NCBI GenBank assembly: GCA_020250445.1 | Contig: JADCEF010000101.1 | Location: 1 to 52,226, forward strand | Reading direction: 5' to 3' | Length of the DNA: 52,226 bases | DNA from: Rhodobacter sp. | Lineage (GTDB): Bacteria > Pseudomonadota > Alphaproteobacteria > Rhodobacterales > Rhodobacteraceae | In this document: piece after piece, positions 9,716-19,030 of the stretch | How the letters are laid out: the number at the start of each line of letters is the position of its first letter | How positions within the stretch are numbered: the first letter of the stretch is position 1 | Notes under the pieces: model-generated | What the model was told of the DNA's origin: nothing | Databases searched by the model: none | Seen by the model: only the letters and a program-made list of their open reading frames with translations | Translations under genes and position numbers: made by a program

Positions 9716-10649
9716 CAAACGCCCCCATCCGCTTGGCCAGTGCCAGATAGACCAGCATCACCGCGATCGGCACCACCGCGAAAGCCGCCGCCAGCGGGAT
9801 GTTTCCCGCCGTGCCCTGCAGCGTGTAGACCGCCTGCCCGATGAACAGACGCGACGATCCGATGATCTGGGGGATGATGTAATCGCCCAGCGTCAGCGAG
9901 AAGGTAAAGATCGACCCCGCGATCACCCCCGGCAGCGCCAGCGGCAGGATCACCCTGCGCAAGGTCTGTGCCCGCGTCGCGCCAAGGTCCGCCGAGGCTT
10001 CCAGCATGCTTTGCGGCACCCGCTCCAGCGCGGCCTGCATCGGCAGGATCATGTAAGGCAGCCAGACATAGACAAAGACGATCCAGGTCCCGATGTAGGA
10101 AGTGGACAGCGAATTGCCCCCGATCACCGGCAGCGCCAGAACCGCGTTCAGCACCGCCGAGGCCCCGGCGGCATCGGTGGCCCAGGTGACGATGCCTTCC
10201 TTCGACAGGATCAGCTTCCAGGCGTAGACCTTCACCAGATAGCTTGACCACAGGGGAAGCATGACCCCCAGGTAGAAGGCCGCCTTCCAGCGCCCCCGGG
10301 CGTAGCGCGCCGCATAATAGGCGATGGGAAAGGCGATGACCGCACATCCCAGCGTTACCGCCGCAGCCATCCCCACCGTGCGCAGCAGGATGTCGAAATT
10401 CGACGGGCGCAACAGCTCCAGATAGGTCTTCAGCGTGAACTCATGCACCACCAGGCCGGAAAATTCATCGATGGAATAAAAGCTTTGCAGCAAAAGGGCA
10501 GCCAGCGATCCCAGATAGACCACACCCAGCCACAGCAGGGGCGGCGCCAGCAGCAGCACCAGCAGCAGATTGGGCCTGCGCCAGAACAGTGCCGTCAGAC
10601 GGTCGCCCGGGCCACGTACCGGCAGGGTGACGGGACGAAAGTCCATCAT
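9705..10649 (-). CDS. potB: ABC transporter permease, PotB type
   Basis: A 314-residue membrane permease with about six transmembrane segments and an EAA loop at [31 protein letters not shown]. The start overlaps the potA stop codon by 4 bp, and the 3' end overlaps potC by 11 bp. It forms the membrane channel together with PotC. Two adjacent ATG codons (10649 and 10646) could serve as start. Confidence 0.88.
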   Translation of the reverse strand: MMDFRPVTLPVRGPGDRLTALFWRRPNLLLVLLLAPPLLWLGVVYLGSLAALLLQSFYSIDEFSGLVVHEFTLKTYLELLRPSNFDILLRTVGMAAAVTLGCAVIAFPIAYYAARYARGRWKAAFYLGVMLPLWSSYLVKVYAWKLILSKEGIVTWATDAAGASAVLNAVLALPVIGGNSLSTSYIGTWIVFVYVWLPYMILPMQAALERVPQSMLEASADLGATRAQTLRRVILPLALPGVIAGSIFTFSLTLGDYIIPQIIGSSRLFIGQAVYTLQGTAGNIPLAAAFAVVPIAVMLVYLALAKRMGAFDAL

Positions 10650-11638
10650 GCTTCGTCCATCACGTGCAGCATTGCCGGATCAAAGGCCAGCCCGACGCGC
10701 GCGCCGGCTGCGGGCAGGGCCTGTCCTGCGGGGACCAGCACGGCCAGTTCCGCGCCGGGTCCGTCGATCACCACCCGCGTTCCCGCCCCCAGATAGCGCA
10801 GCGCCGTCACCGTTCCGGCCAGTGCAGCCCCCTCTGCCGCTGCCAGCCGCAGCGATTCGGGTCGCAGGCTGGACCAGCGCGCAGGCCCGCCCAGCCGCTG
10901 TGTCAGCGCGGGCGGCAGCACGTTGGACGATCCGACGAAGTCCGCCACGAAGCGTGTCCGGGGCTTGCCGTAAACCTCTTCCGGCGTGCCGACCTGCGCC
11001 ACCTTCCCGTCCGAGAAGACCGCAACCCGGTCGGCCATGCTCAGCGCCTCGCCCTGGTCGTGGGTCACAAAGACAAAGGTGATCCCCAGCCGCTTTTGCA
11101 GCGCCTTCAGTTCGTCCTGCATCGCCTCGCGCAGCTTCAGGTCCAGCGCGCCCAGGGGTTCGTCCAGCAGCAGCACGCGCGGCTCGTTCACCAGCGCGCG
11201 CGCCAGCGCCACGCGCTGGCGCTGCCCGCCCGAAAGCTGCCCCGGCTTGCGGTCGCCGTAGCCGTCCAGCTTGACCAGCGACAGCATCTCTTCCGCCCTG
11301 GCCGCCCGCACGGCGCGCGGCACGCCCTTTACCATCGGCCCGTACGCCACGTTGTCGCGCACGTTCATGTGCGGAAACAGCGCGTAATCTTGAAAGACGG
11401 TATTGACGTTGCGCAGGTTGGGCGGCACGCGCCCCGACTCTTCGCCGAAGATTCTGATCTGTCCGCCCGTGGGTTTTTCGAAGCCCGAGATCAGCCGCAG
11501 ACAGGTTGTCTTGCCGGACCCTGACGGCCCCAGCATGGCAAAGAACGACCCTTCGGCAATGGCAAGGTCAACCCCGTCGACGGCGCGCACGGGCCCGAAG
11601 TGGCGTGATACGCCAACGAATTCTACCGCATCGGTCAT
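10646..11638 (-). CDS. potA: ABC transporter ATP-binding protein, PotA type
   Basis: A 330-residue ATPase. Walker A is GPSGSGKTT, the Q-loop is [11 protein letters not shown], the signature is [15 protein letters not shown], Walker B is [11 protein letters not shown] and the switch histidine is in [11 protein letters not shown]-terminal TOBE-like regulatory domain follows about residue 240. The ATG at 11638 begins [14 protein letters not shown]; the longer frame upstream runs into a terminator hairpin. It powers the PotBC permease. All catalytic motifs are intact. Confidence 0.92.
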   Translation of the reverse strand: MTDAVEFVGVSRHFGPVRAVDGVDLAIAEGSFFAMLGPSGSGKTTCLRLISGFEKPTGGQIRIFGEESGRVPPNLRNVNTVFQDYALFPHMNVRDNVAYGPMVKGVPRAVRAARAEEMLSLVKLDGYGDRKPGQLSGGQRQRVALARALVNEPRVLLLDEPLGALDLKLREAMQDELKALQKRLGITFVFVTHDQGEALSMADRVAVFSDGKVAQVGTPEEVYGKPRTRFVADFVGSSNVLPPALTQRLGGPARWSSLRPESLRLAAAEGAALAGTVTALRYLGAGTRVVIDGPGAELAVLVPAGQALPAAGARVGLAFDPAMLHVMDEA

Positions 11639-11672
11639 GGGACTACCCGTTTTGCCGCCCGGGACGGGACGT

Positions 11673-11703
11673 GAAAAAACCCCGGGCGCGCCGCCCGGGG
11701 TCA
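11673..11703 (-). terminator. Terminator/attenuator between binding protein and ATPase genes
   Basis: On the minus strand a GC-only stem with arms CCCCGGGCG and CGCCCGGGG (near-perfect, short loop) is followed by TTTTTT. It lies 17 bp after the binding-protein stop codon and 35 bp before potA. Such a partial terminator would let the binding protein be made in excess over the membrane components. Confidence 0.8.
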
Positions 11704-11719
11704 TCGCACCAGCGCAGGC

Positions 11720-12877
11720 TCAGCGCCCGCCGATCACGCCGATATAATCCGATACCCAGCGATAATAGGGCACGCAAGCCCCTTCGCCCTGGGCACAATT
11801 GGCCGTCGGGGTGGTCCAGAACCGAATCCTGTCGAAATCGTCCAGCCCGTTGGCGGTGCAGATTTCGGGCGTCAGCATGCCGCGCCCGTCGGTGCAGGCC
11901 GCCGGAACCGCAGGGTTCGCGCCGAACCAGACCGCAAGGTCGGACTGAAGGTTGGACGACAGCGAATGTTCCATCCACAGATAGGCGCAGTTCGGATGTT
12001 CGGCATCGGCATGCAGCATCGAGGTATCGGCCCAGCCGGTGGCCCCTTCCTGCGGGATGGTCGAGGCGACCGGGAATTTCTCGGCCTGCAGCAGATTTAC
12101 CTGGAATGGCCAGGTGCCCGAGGCGACGACACCCTCGTTCTTGAAGTCATCCATCTGGATGAAGGCATCATGCCAGTAGCGGCCCACCAGATCGCGCTGC
12201 TGGCGCAGCAGGTCCAGTGCTGCCTTGTACTGGTCTTCGTTCAGCTCATAGGGGCTTGTGATGCCCAGCTCCGGCCTGTGGAACATCAGGTATTGCGCGG
12301 CATCGGCAATGTGGATCGGGCCGTCATAGGCCTGCACCCGGCCCTTGTTCGACGCGCCGTCGGGCAGCGTCTGTTCTTCAAAGACCACGCTCCAGGATGT
12401 GGGCGCGTCCTTGAACACCTCGGTGTTGTACATCAGCACGTTCGGCCCCCACATGTAGGGGACGCCGTAATGAACACCCTCGACGGTGTACCAGGGCGCG
12501 TCCTGAAGGCGCGGGTCGACCGTGCCCCAGGACGGGATCAGGGCGGTGTTGATCGGCTGCACCCGCTTGCCGGCGATCAGCCGCAACGAGGCATCGCCCG
12601 ACGCGGTCACAAGGTCGAACCCGCCCTCGTTCATCAGCGCCACCATCTCGTCCGACGTGGCCGCCGTCTTGACGTTCACCTTGCAGCCGGTCGCTTCTTC
12701 GAACTTGGTGACCCAGTCAAAGGACTTGTCGGTTTCGCCGCGTTCGATGTAGCCGGCCCAGGCCACGATGTTCAGCTGGCCTTCGCCCGGCCCGATGGCC
12801 GCCACCTGCGCAACGGCAGGCGCCACGGCGATGACTGCGGCAAGGGCCGAAGTCCCCAAAAGCTTCAGTGTTTGCAT
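11720..12877 (-). CDS. potD: Extracellular solute-binding protein, PotD type
   Basis: A 385-residue periplasmic binding protein. The start MQTLKLLGTSALAAVIAVAP is a clear signal peptide, probably cleaved after AQVA or AVAQ. The ATG at 12877 has a strong GGGGAGG ribosome-binding site. The mature part begins around QLNIVAWAGYIERG, typical of the PotD/PotF family. It is the first gene of the importer operon and delivers the ligand to PotBC. Four to five cysteines near the C-terminus (CTDGRGMLTPEIC, NCAQGEGAC) could form disulfides. The ligand is unresolved within polyamines and related amines. Confidence 0.88.
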   Translation of the reverse strand: MQTLKLLGTSALAAVIAVAPAVAQVAAIGPGEGQLNIVAWAGYIERGETDKSFDWVTKFEEATGCKVNVKTAATSDEMVALMNEGGFDLVTASGDASLRLIAGKRVQPINTALIPSWGTVDPRLQDAPWYTVEGVHYGVPYMWGPNVLMYNTEVFKDAPTSWSVVFEEQTLPDGASNKGRVQAYDGPIHIADAAQYLMFHRPELGITSPYELNEDQYKAALDLLRQQRDLVGRYWHDAFIQMDDFKNEGVVASGTWPFQVNLLQAEKFPVASTIPQEGATGWADTSMLHADAEHPNCAYLWMEHSLSSNLQSDLAVWFGANPAVPAACTDGRGMLTPEICTANGLDDFDRIRFWTTPTANCAQGEGACVPYYRWVSDYIGVIGGR

Positions 12878-12984
12878 TGCTGATCCTCCCCGTCCTGTTG
12901 TTTTTGACAGGGCCAAGCGTAACCGCGCCCCCGGCGTGTCTGCAACCTGAAAAGGCAGGCGGTGCGGGCTGTTCCTGCTGCGCG

Positions 12985-13320
12985 TCAGGCCGGAAACCGC
13001 ATCCGGTCCCGCGCTGTGACCTGCGGGTTGCAGAAGGGCCGCAGCAGACCGCCCGCCAGAAGGCGCAGGGTCTCTTCCGCCACAGTCTGCCCCATGCGCA
13101 GCTTGCTGTCTTCGGTGATGCCTGCCTTATGCCGCGTCAGCAGGACATCGGGCAGTCCCCGCAGCGGGTTGTCGGGCGGCAGCCGCGGTTCGTCGGACAC
13201 ATCAATCGCCGCCCCGGCGATGTGGCCGCCCGCCAGCGCCGCAACCGGCGCCACCGTGTCCACCACCGGCCCACGCGCAAGCCGGTGTCGCGCCCGCCCG
13301 TCCCGGTACGACCAGGATCA
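12985..13320 (-). pseudogene. Remnant of a D-2-hydroxyacid dehydrogenase
   Basis: On the minus strand, RLARGPVVDTVAPVAALAGG and then GAAIDVSDEPRLPPDNPLRG and LPDVLLTRHKAGITEDSKLRMG match the C-terminal part of NAD-dependent D-isomer 2-hydroxyacid dehydrogenases. Upstream the frame is closed by a stop, while a neighbouring frame reads ILVVPGRAGAT, so at least one frameshift is present. Most of the enzyme is missing. The usual PHxAG is altered to RHKAG, consistent with decay. It lies between the potD-type gene and glpR. Confidence 0.7.
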
Positions 13321-13387
13321 CGCAGGCCCGGTCGCTGCCGCGCCCTGTCCCTGTCGCTGACTTGCGCCTTCGGGCCCACCGGCCCCC

Positions 13388-14149
13388 TTATGCACTCAGG
13401 GCAACCTCGGTCTGCCACTCGCGGCACTGCGCGGCCAGCTCTGGCGACAGCGGCTTGTCGGTGTAAAGCGTGTCGATGTCGCGCAAGGACACGATCCGCA
13501 CCGGTGCGCTGCGCTGAAACTTCGAGGCGTCCGCCACCAGAAAGGTCCGCCGCGCCCGCCGGATCAGCGCCTGGCTGACGCGCACCTCCTGCAGGTCGAA
13601 GTCCAGAAGGTCGCCATCCGCATCCAGCGCCGAGGCCCCGATGATTGCGAAATCCACCTTGAACTGCTCGATGAACTGCGCGGTCAGGTCGCCCACCAGC
13701 CCGCCGTCCGACCGGCGCAAGACACCGCCCGCCACCATGATTTCGCAGCTTTCATTCGCCACCAGGATGTTGGCGACATTCATGTTGTTGGTCACCACCG
13801 TCAGGTTGCGGTGCCCCAGCAGCTCGCGCGCCACCGCCTCGGTCGTTGTGCCGATGTTGAGAAACAGCGAACTGTTGTCGGGAATGTCCCGCGCACAGAT
13901 GCGCGCAATCGCCGCCTTGGCCTCGTCATTCAGGCGGCGGCGTTCCTGATAGCCGATGTTGGCCACCCCCTTGCGGATCACCGCCCCGCCATAGACCCGG
14001 TCCAGCAACCCTGCGTCCGACAGGTCGGCCAGATCGCGCCGGATCGTCTGCAGCGTGACGCCAAAGCGGTCCGCAAGCTGGTCCACGATCACGCGGCCTT
14101 CGCTGCGCGCGATGTCAAGAATTTCGGTCTGGCGAAAGCTGAGCGCCAC
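13388..14149 (-). CDS. glpR: DeoR-family repressor of glycerol genes
   Basis: A 253-residue regulator. The N-terminal winged helix-turn-helix (RQTEILDIARSEGRVIVDQL, then TLQTIRRDLADL) is followed by a DeoRC sugar-phosphate sensor domain with NIGTTTEAVAREL and VVTNNMNVANIL. The start is taken as the GTG at 14149, which gives the usual GlpR length; the frame continues upstream to 14305 without conserved features. It is divergent from glpD across 212 bp, so it should repress the glp operon and respond to glycerol-3-phosphate. Confidence 0.9.
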   Translation of the reverse strand: MALSFRQTEILDIARSEGRVIVDQLADRFGVTLQTIRRDLADLSDAGLLDRVYGGAVIRKGVANIGYQERRRLNDEAKAAIARICARDIPDNSSLFLNIGTTTEAVARELLGHRNLTVVTNNMNVANILVANESCEIMVAGGVLRRSDGGLVGDLTAQFIEQFKVDFAIIGASALDADGDLLDFDLQEVRVSQALIRRARRTFLVADASKFQRSAPVRIVSLRDIDTLYTDKPLSPELAAQCREWQTEVALSA

Positions 14150-14361
14150 GGCGATGCCCCGTCTGTTTTGACGATCTAGGCGAGAGGTTCCGGCGCGGTC
14201 AAGCATGCTGCTTTGCAACAAACACTGCGGCATCGCAGCGAAAAGGGCAGAAGCGATGACTGAAAGATGCGCGATTCTGCCAAAAGCGAACATAAACGAA
14301 AACAAAGATTGACACAGGCGCGAGTCACCCCTGATTGTGCAACGTGCTTGAGGGGAAAGAG
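14150..14361 (+). promoter_or_regulatory. glpR-glpD divergent regulatory region
   Basis: The 212-bp gap between divergent glpR and glpD is distinctly more A-rich than its surroundings. A TTGACA hexamer at 14309-14314 is a good -35 candidate for glpD; the -10 is weak. Short direct repeats of the form AGCGAAAA, AGCGAACA and AACGAAAA occur upstream of and up to the -35. DeoR-family operators are often such repeats, so these are candidate GlpR sites. A GAGGGGA ribosome-binding site at 14350-14356 fixes the TTG start of glpD. Confidence 0.5.
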
Positions 14362-15951
14362 TTGGCGCATCACAGGGACCATCGCGGCCCGGTCGATCTG
14401 TTTGTGATCGGGGGGGGCATCAACGGCTGCGGGATTGCCCGCGATGCCGCCGGTCGCGGCCTGTCGGTGGCCCTTGCCGAAATGGGAGATCTGGCGCAGG
14501 CCACCTCCAGCGCATCGACCAAGCTGTTTCACGGCGGTCTGCGCTATCTGGAATATTTCGAATTCCACCTGGTGCGGGAATCGCTGTCTGAACGCGAAAC
14601 CCTGCTGCGCGCGATGCCCCATATCAGCTGGCCGATGCGCTTTGTGCTGCCCTACAGCGCCGACATGCGCTTTGAAGGGCAGACGCCCACCTCGCGGCTG
14701 CTGTCGCGGGTCATGCCCTGGATGAAGGGCCGCCGCCCCGCCTGGCTGATCCGCCTGGGTCTGTTTCTGTATGACAATCTGGGGGGCAGAAAGATTTTGC
14801 CGGGCACCCGCACGGTTGATCTGCGCAGCGACCCCGTTGGCAAGCCGCTGCAGAAGCGATTTTCCAAAGCCTACGAATATTCCGATTGCTGGGTTGAGGA
14901 TTCGCGCCTTGTCGTGCTGAACGCCCGCGATGCCGAGGCGCGCGGCGCCCGCATCATGACCCGAAGCAAGGTGGTTTCTGCCGAACGCGGCGCTGATCTG
15001 TGGCAGGTGACAGTGGACCATGACGGTGCCGCGCGCGAGGTGATCGCTGCGCGGGCCATCGTGAATGCCGGTGGCCCCTGGGTGGAAGATGTGGTGCGCG
15101 GCGTTCTGCGGGTAAACTCCAGCGAAGGCGTGCGGCTGGTGCGCGGCAGCCATATCGTGACCCGAAAGCTGTACGATCACGACAAATGCTATTTCTTCCA
15201 GGGCGAAGACGGCCGGATCATCTTCGCCATTCCTTATGAGCAGGACTTTACCCTGATCGGCACCACCGATCAGGATCATAAGGGCAAGCCCGGCGATGCG
15301 GTGTGCACGCCCCAGGAACAGGATTATCTCTGCGCCTTCGCCTCGCGCTATTTCGAAAAGCCGGTCACGCGCGCCGATATCGTCTGGACCTATTCCGGCG
15401 TGCGCCCGCTCTATGACGACGGTGCCACATCGGCCACGGCGGCGACGCGCGATTATGTGCTCAGCCTGGATGCCGCCGGGGCACCGCTGCTCAATGTCTT
15501 TGGCGGCAAGATCACCACCTACCGCCGTCTGGCGGAATCGGCACTGGAAAAGCTGTCGCCCTTCTTTCCTGATGCGACCGGCAAATGGACCGCCGGCGTT
15601 GCCTTGCCCGGCGGCGATTTCCCCGTGGACGGTGCGGCGGCCCTGACCGATGGCCTGCGGCGCGAATATCCCTTTCTTGACGCTTACTGGGCCGGGCGGC
15701 TGGTGCGCGCCTATGGCACCGAGGCGCGGCATGTGCTGGGCACCGCCCGCATCGCTGCTGATCTGGGCCGGTCCTTCGGGGCCACCCTGACCGAAGCCGA
15801 GCTGCGCTGGCTGATCGCCCGTGAATATGCCCGCTCCGCGCAGGATGTGGTGTGGCGCCGCAGCAAGCTGGGGCTGCGCCTGACGCTTGACCAGATCGCG
15901 GAAATTGATGCCTTCATGACAGGCGAACATGACCGGGCGGCGGCAGAATGA
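14362..15951 (+). CDS. glpD: Glycerol-3-phosphate dehydrogenase, FAD-dependent
   Basis: A 529-residue aerobic type GlpD that oxidises glycerol-3-phosphate to dihydroxyacetone phosphate at the membrane, passing electrons to quinone. The FAD-binding GGGINGCGIARDAAGRG is near the N-terminus. The family motifs TKLFHGGLRYLEYFEF and NVFGGKITTYRRLAE and a C-terminal helical domain are present. The TTG at 14362 is chosen because AGGGGA lies 5-6 bp upstream and the upstream in-frame codons are not conserved. It is the first gene of glpDSTPQUV, divergent from glpR. Confidence 0.95.
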   Translation: MAHHRDHRGPVDLFVIGGGINGCGIARDAAGRGLSVALAEMGDLAQATSSASTKLFHGGLRYLEYFEFHLVRESLSERETLLRAMPHISWPMRFVLPYSADMRFEGQTPTSRLLSRVMPWMKGRRPAWLIRLGLFLYDNLGGRKILPGTRTVDLRSDPVGKPLQKRFSKAYEYSDCWVEDSRLVVLNARDAEARGARIMTRSKVVSAERGADLWQVTVDHDGAAREVIAARAIVNAGGPWVEDVVRGVLRVNSSEGVRLVRGSHIVTRKLYDHDKCYFFQGEDGRIIFAIPYEQDFTLIGTTDQDHKGKPGDAVCTPQEQDYLCAFASRYFEKPVTRADIVWTYSGVRPLYDDGATSATAATRDYVLSLDAAGAPLLNVFGGKITTYRRLAESALEKLSPFFPDATGKWTAGVALPGGDFPVDGAAALTDGLRREYPFLDAYWAGRLVRAYGTEARHVLGTARIAADLGRSFGATLTEAELRWLIAREYARSAQDVVWRRSKLGLRLTLDQIAEIDAFMTGEHDRAAAE

Positions 15952-15964
15952 CGGGGCAGGGGCG

Positions 15965-17053
15965 ATGACGCTGGAACTTCACGGTGTGACAAAGCTCGTG
16001 GCCGGGCGCACCCATATCCACCCGACTGATCTGACGCTGGAACGCGGCACGATGAATGTGCTGCTGGGGCCGACCCTGTCGGGCAAGACCACCCTGATGC
16101 GCCTGATGGCGGGCCTTGATGTGCCCAGCGCGGGCCGCGTGCGCTGGAACGGCACCGATGTGACGGGGATGCGCGTGCAGGACCGCAAGGTGGCGATGGT
16201 CTATCAGCAGTTCATCAACTATCCCTCGATGTCGGTCTATGACAACATCGCCTCTCCGCTGCGCCTGATGGGCAAGTCCGAGGCAGAGATCGACCGCGCC
16301 GTGCGCAAAACCTCGGACATGATGAAGCTGACGCCGCTTCTGTCGCGCAAGCCGCTGGAGTTGTCCGGCGGGCAGCAGCAGCGCTGCGCGCTGGCCCGCG
16401 CCCTGGTGAAGGATGCCGGGCTTGTCCTGCTGGACGAGCCGCTGGCGAACCTTGACTACAAGCTGCGCGAAGAGCTGCGCGCCGAAATTCCGAAGATATT
16501 CGAGGAATCCGGCGCGATCTTTGTCTACGCCACCACCGAGCCGGAAGAGGCGCTGTTGCTGGGGGGGCAGACCGCCACCCTGTGGGAAGGCCGCGTCACC
16601 CAGTTTGGCCCCACCCCGCAGGTCTACCGCCACCCGGCGGATGCCACGACGGCGCGCGTCTTTTCCGACCCGCCGATGAACTTTGTGCCCTGCGTCAAGA
16701 AGGGCCACCGTGTCAGCTTCGGCGATCATGCCAATGCCCCCGCAGACGGCCCCTTCGCGGCCCTGGCTGACGGTCGCTACATGGCCGGTTTCCGTGCCAA
16801 TCACCTGTCGCTGAACGCCCACTCCGGTGCCTCGGTTGTCTTTCCCTGCAAGGTGGCGGTGACGGAGATCACCGGATCGGAAAGCTTCCTGCATCTGGTC
16901 CACGGGGCAGACCGCTGGGTCGGCCTGGTTCCGGGCGTGCATGACCTGGCCCCGGGTACCGAAGTGTCGGTCTGGCTTGACCCTGCCCATGTCTATGTCT
17001 TTGCCAAAGACGGCGCATTGGTGGCCCCCGCCGCCTATGCGCTGGCCGCCTGA
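15965..17053 (+). CDS. glpS: Glycerol ABC importer ATPase GlpS
   Basis: A 362-residue ABC ATPase of the glpSTPQUV glycerol importer. Walker A is GPTLSGKTT (35-43), the signature LSGGQ (133-137) is canonical and Walker B is LVLLDEP (153-159). The switch-loop histidine is replaced by Thr191 in FVYATTEPEEA. It is therefore half of a probable heterodimer with GlpT, in which one of the two nucleotide sites would be degenerate. A TOBE-like C-terminal domain follows. It begins 13 bp after the glpD stop. Confidence 0.88.
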   Translation: MTLELHGVTKLVAGRTHIHPTDLTLERGTMNVLLGPTLSGKTTLMRLMAGLDVPSAGRVRWNGTDVTGMRVQDRKVAMVYQQFINYPSMSVYDNIASPLRLMGKSEAEIDRAVRKTSDMMKLTPLLSRKPLELSGGQQQRCALARALVKDAGLVLLDEPLANLDYKLREELRAEIPKIFEESGAIFVYATTEPEEALLLGGQTATLWEGRVTQFGPTPQVYRHPADATTARVFSDPPMNFVPCVKKGHRVSFGDHANAPADGPFAALADGRYMAGFRANHLSLNAHSGASVVFPCKVAVTEITGSESFLHLVHGADRWVGLVPGVHDLAPGTEVSVWLDPAHVYVFAKDGALVAPAAYALAA

Positions 17054-17063
17054 GAGGAACCGC

Positions 17064-18158
17064 ATGGCACGGATCACGCTGTCAAACCTCGCGCATTCCT
17101 ACTTTGCCGATCCGAAGGGCGAGGCGGATTATGCGCTCAAGCAAATGGACCATGTCTGGGAAGACGGCGGGGCCTATGCGCTGCTCGGCTCCTCCGGCTG
17201 CGGCAAGACCACGCTTCTCAACATCATTTCGGGCCTTGTGCGCCCGTCGCAGGGGCGCGTGCTGTTTGGCGACCGCGACGTGACCGATGCCGCCACGTCA
17301 GACCGCAACATCGCCCAGGTGTTCCAGTTTCCGGTTGTTTACGACACCATGACGGTGCGCGACAATCTGGCTTTCCCCCTGCGCAACCGGGGCATGGACC
17401 CCGCCTATGTCGCCTCGCGCGTCAACCAGATCGCCCGGATGATCGGGATGGAGGCAGAACTTGGCCGCAAGGCGCGTGGTCTGACGGCGGATGCCAAGCA
17501 GAAGATCAGCCTGGGGCGCGGCATGGTGCGCGAGGATGTGAACGCCATCCTGTTCGACGAACCGCTGACCGTCATCGACCCGCACATGAAATGGGAATTG
17601 CGCACACAGCTGAAATCGCTGCACCGCGAATTCGGCCATACGATGATCTACGTCACCCATGACCAGACCGAGGCGCTGACCTTTGCCGACAGGGTCGTGG
17701 TGATGTATGACGGTCGCGTCGTGCAGATCGGCACGCCGCAGGATCTGTTCGACACACCCGAACATACCTTCGTCGGTTATTTCATCGGCTCGCCCGGCAT
17801 GAACCTGCTGGAGGCCAGGGTTGAGGGCAACCGGGCAACGGTCGCCGGTGTCAGCGTGCCGCTGAGTGCCGACTATGGCGTGCCACGGGGGCGTGTGCAG
17901 ATCGGCATCCGCCCCGAATTCGTCAGCCTGACGGCGGCAGAGGGGCTGCCCGTGACCATCCGCCGGATCGAGGATGTGGGCCGCCACCGCATCGTCCGCG
18001 CCGATTTCAACGGGACCGGGATCAACGCCGTCCTCGGGGAAGGCACCGCCCTGTCGCCTGACATGACCCGCCTTGTCTTTGCCCCCGAACGTATCGGGGT
18101 CTATGCCGATGACTGGCGCGTCAGCCCGCAGGGCCGCCAGCCGGGGAGGGCCGCCTGA
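17064..18158 (+). CDS. glpT: Glycerol ABC importer ATPase GlpT
   Basis: A 364-residue ABC ATPase paired with GlpS. Walker A GSSGCGKTT (42-50), Walker B ILFDEP (162-167) and switch His199 in YVTHDQTEA are canonical. The signature LSGGQ is replaced by LTADA (140-144) in a segment reading LTADAKQKISLGRG. GAGAGGAAC precedes the ATG. The 3' end overlaps glpP by 1 bp (TGATG). This is the glycerol transporter ATPase, not the antiporter called GlpT in enterobacteria. Confidence 0.88.
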   Translation: MARITLSNLAHSYFADPKGEADYALKQMDHVWEDGGAYALLGSSGCGKTTLLNIISGLVRPSQGRVLFGDRDVTDAATSDRNIAQVFQFPVVYDTMTVRDNLAFPLRNRGMDPAYVASRVNQIARMIGMEAELGRKARGLTADAKQKISLGRGMVREDVNAILFDEPLTVIDPHMKWELRTQLKSLHREFGHTMIYVTHDQTEALTFADRVVVMYDGRVVQIGTPQDLFDTPEHTFVGYFIGSPGMNLLEARVEGNRATVAGVSVPLSADYGVPRGRVQIGIRPEFVSLTAAEGLPVTIRRIEDVGRHRIVRADFNGTGINAVLGEGTALSPDMTRLVFAPERIGVYADDWRVSPQGRQPGRAA

Positions 18159-19030
18159 TGGACAAGACCCCCAACCAGAAGGCGTGGTTCCTGGTCCTGC
18201 CGGTGCTGGTGCTGGTCGCGTTTTCGGCCGTGATCCCGCTGATGACCGTGGTCAACTATTCCGTGCAGGACACCTTCGGGGACAATGAATTCTTCTGGGC
18301 CGGGCTGGAATGGTTCGAAGAAATGCTGGGTTCTGACCGGCTTTGGAACGCGCTGGGCCGGCAGGTCATGTTCTCGGCCATCGTTCTGGCCATTCAGGTG
18401 CCGCTGGGTATCTTCATCGCGCTCAACATGCCGAAGAAGGGGTTCTGGGCCTCGGTCTGTCTGGTGCTGATGTCGCTGCCGCTGCTGATCCCGTTCAACG
18501 TTGTCGGCACCATCTGGCAGATCTTCGGGCGCGTCGACATCGGCCTGCTGGGCCATACGCTGGCGGCGCTGGGGCTGGATTACAACTATACCAACGACGC
18601 CTTCGATGCCTGGGCCACGATCATCGTCATGGATGTCTGGCACTGGACCTCGCTGATCGCGCTGCTGTGCTATGCCGGGCTGCAATCGATCCCGCAGGCC
18701 TATTATCAGGCCGCGAAAATCGATCAGGCCAGCCGCTGGAAGGTGTTCCGCTATATCGAACTGCCCAAGATGCGGGGTGTGCTGCTGATTGCGGTGCTGT
18801 TGCGTTTCATGGACAGCTTCATGATCTATACCGAACCCTTCGTCGTCACCGGCGGCGGTCCGGGCAATGCCACCACCTTCCTGTCGATCGATCTTGTGAA
18901 AATGGCGGTCGGGCAGTTTGACCTTGGCCCTGCGGCCGCCTTTTCGATCATGTACTTCCTGGTGATCCTGCTGGTGTCCTGGGTTTTCTACACCGTCATG
19001 ACCAACCTCGACAAAGAAGAGGTGCGCTGA
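18158..19030 (+). CDS. glpP: Glycerol ABC importer permease GlpP
   Basis: A 290-residue inner-membrane permease of the MalF/UgpA type with about six transmembrane helices. Its coupling loop reads IPQAYYQAAKIDQASRWKVFRY in the EAA position. Translation is coupled to glpT (TGATG overlap), and glpQ follows with no gap. It forms the glycerol channel with GlpQ. Confidence 0.9.
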   Translation: MDKTPNQKAWFLVLPVLVLVAFSAVIPLMTVVNYSVQDTFGDNEFFWAGLEWFEEMLGSDRLWNALGRQVMFSAIVLAIQVPLGIFIALNMPKKGFWASVCLVLMSLPLLIPFNVVGTIWQIFGRVDIGLLGHTLAALGLDYNYTNDAFDAWATIIVMDVWHWTSLIALLCYAGLQSIPQAYYQAAKIDQASRWKVFRYIELPKMRGVLLIAVLLRFMDSFMIYTEPFVVTGGGPGNATTFLSIDLVKMAVGQFDLGPAAAFSIMYFLVILLVSWVFYTVMTNLDKEEVR

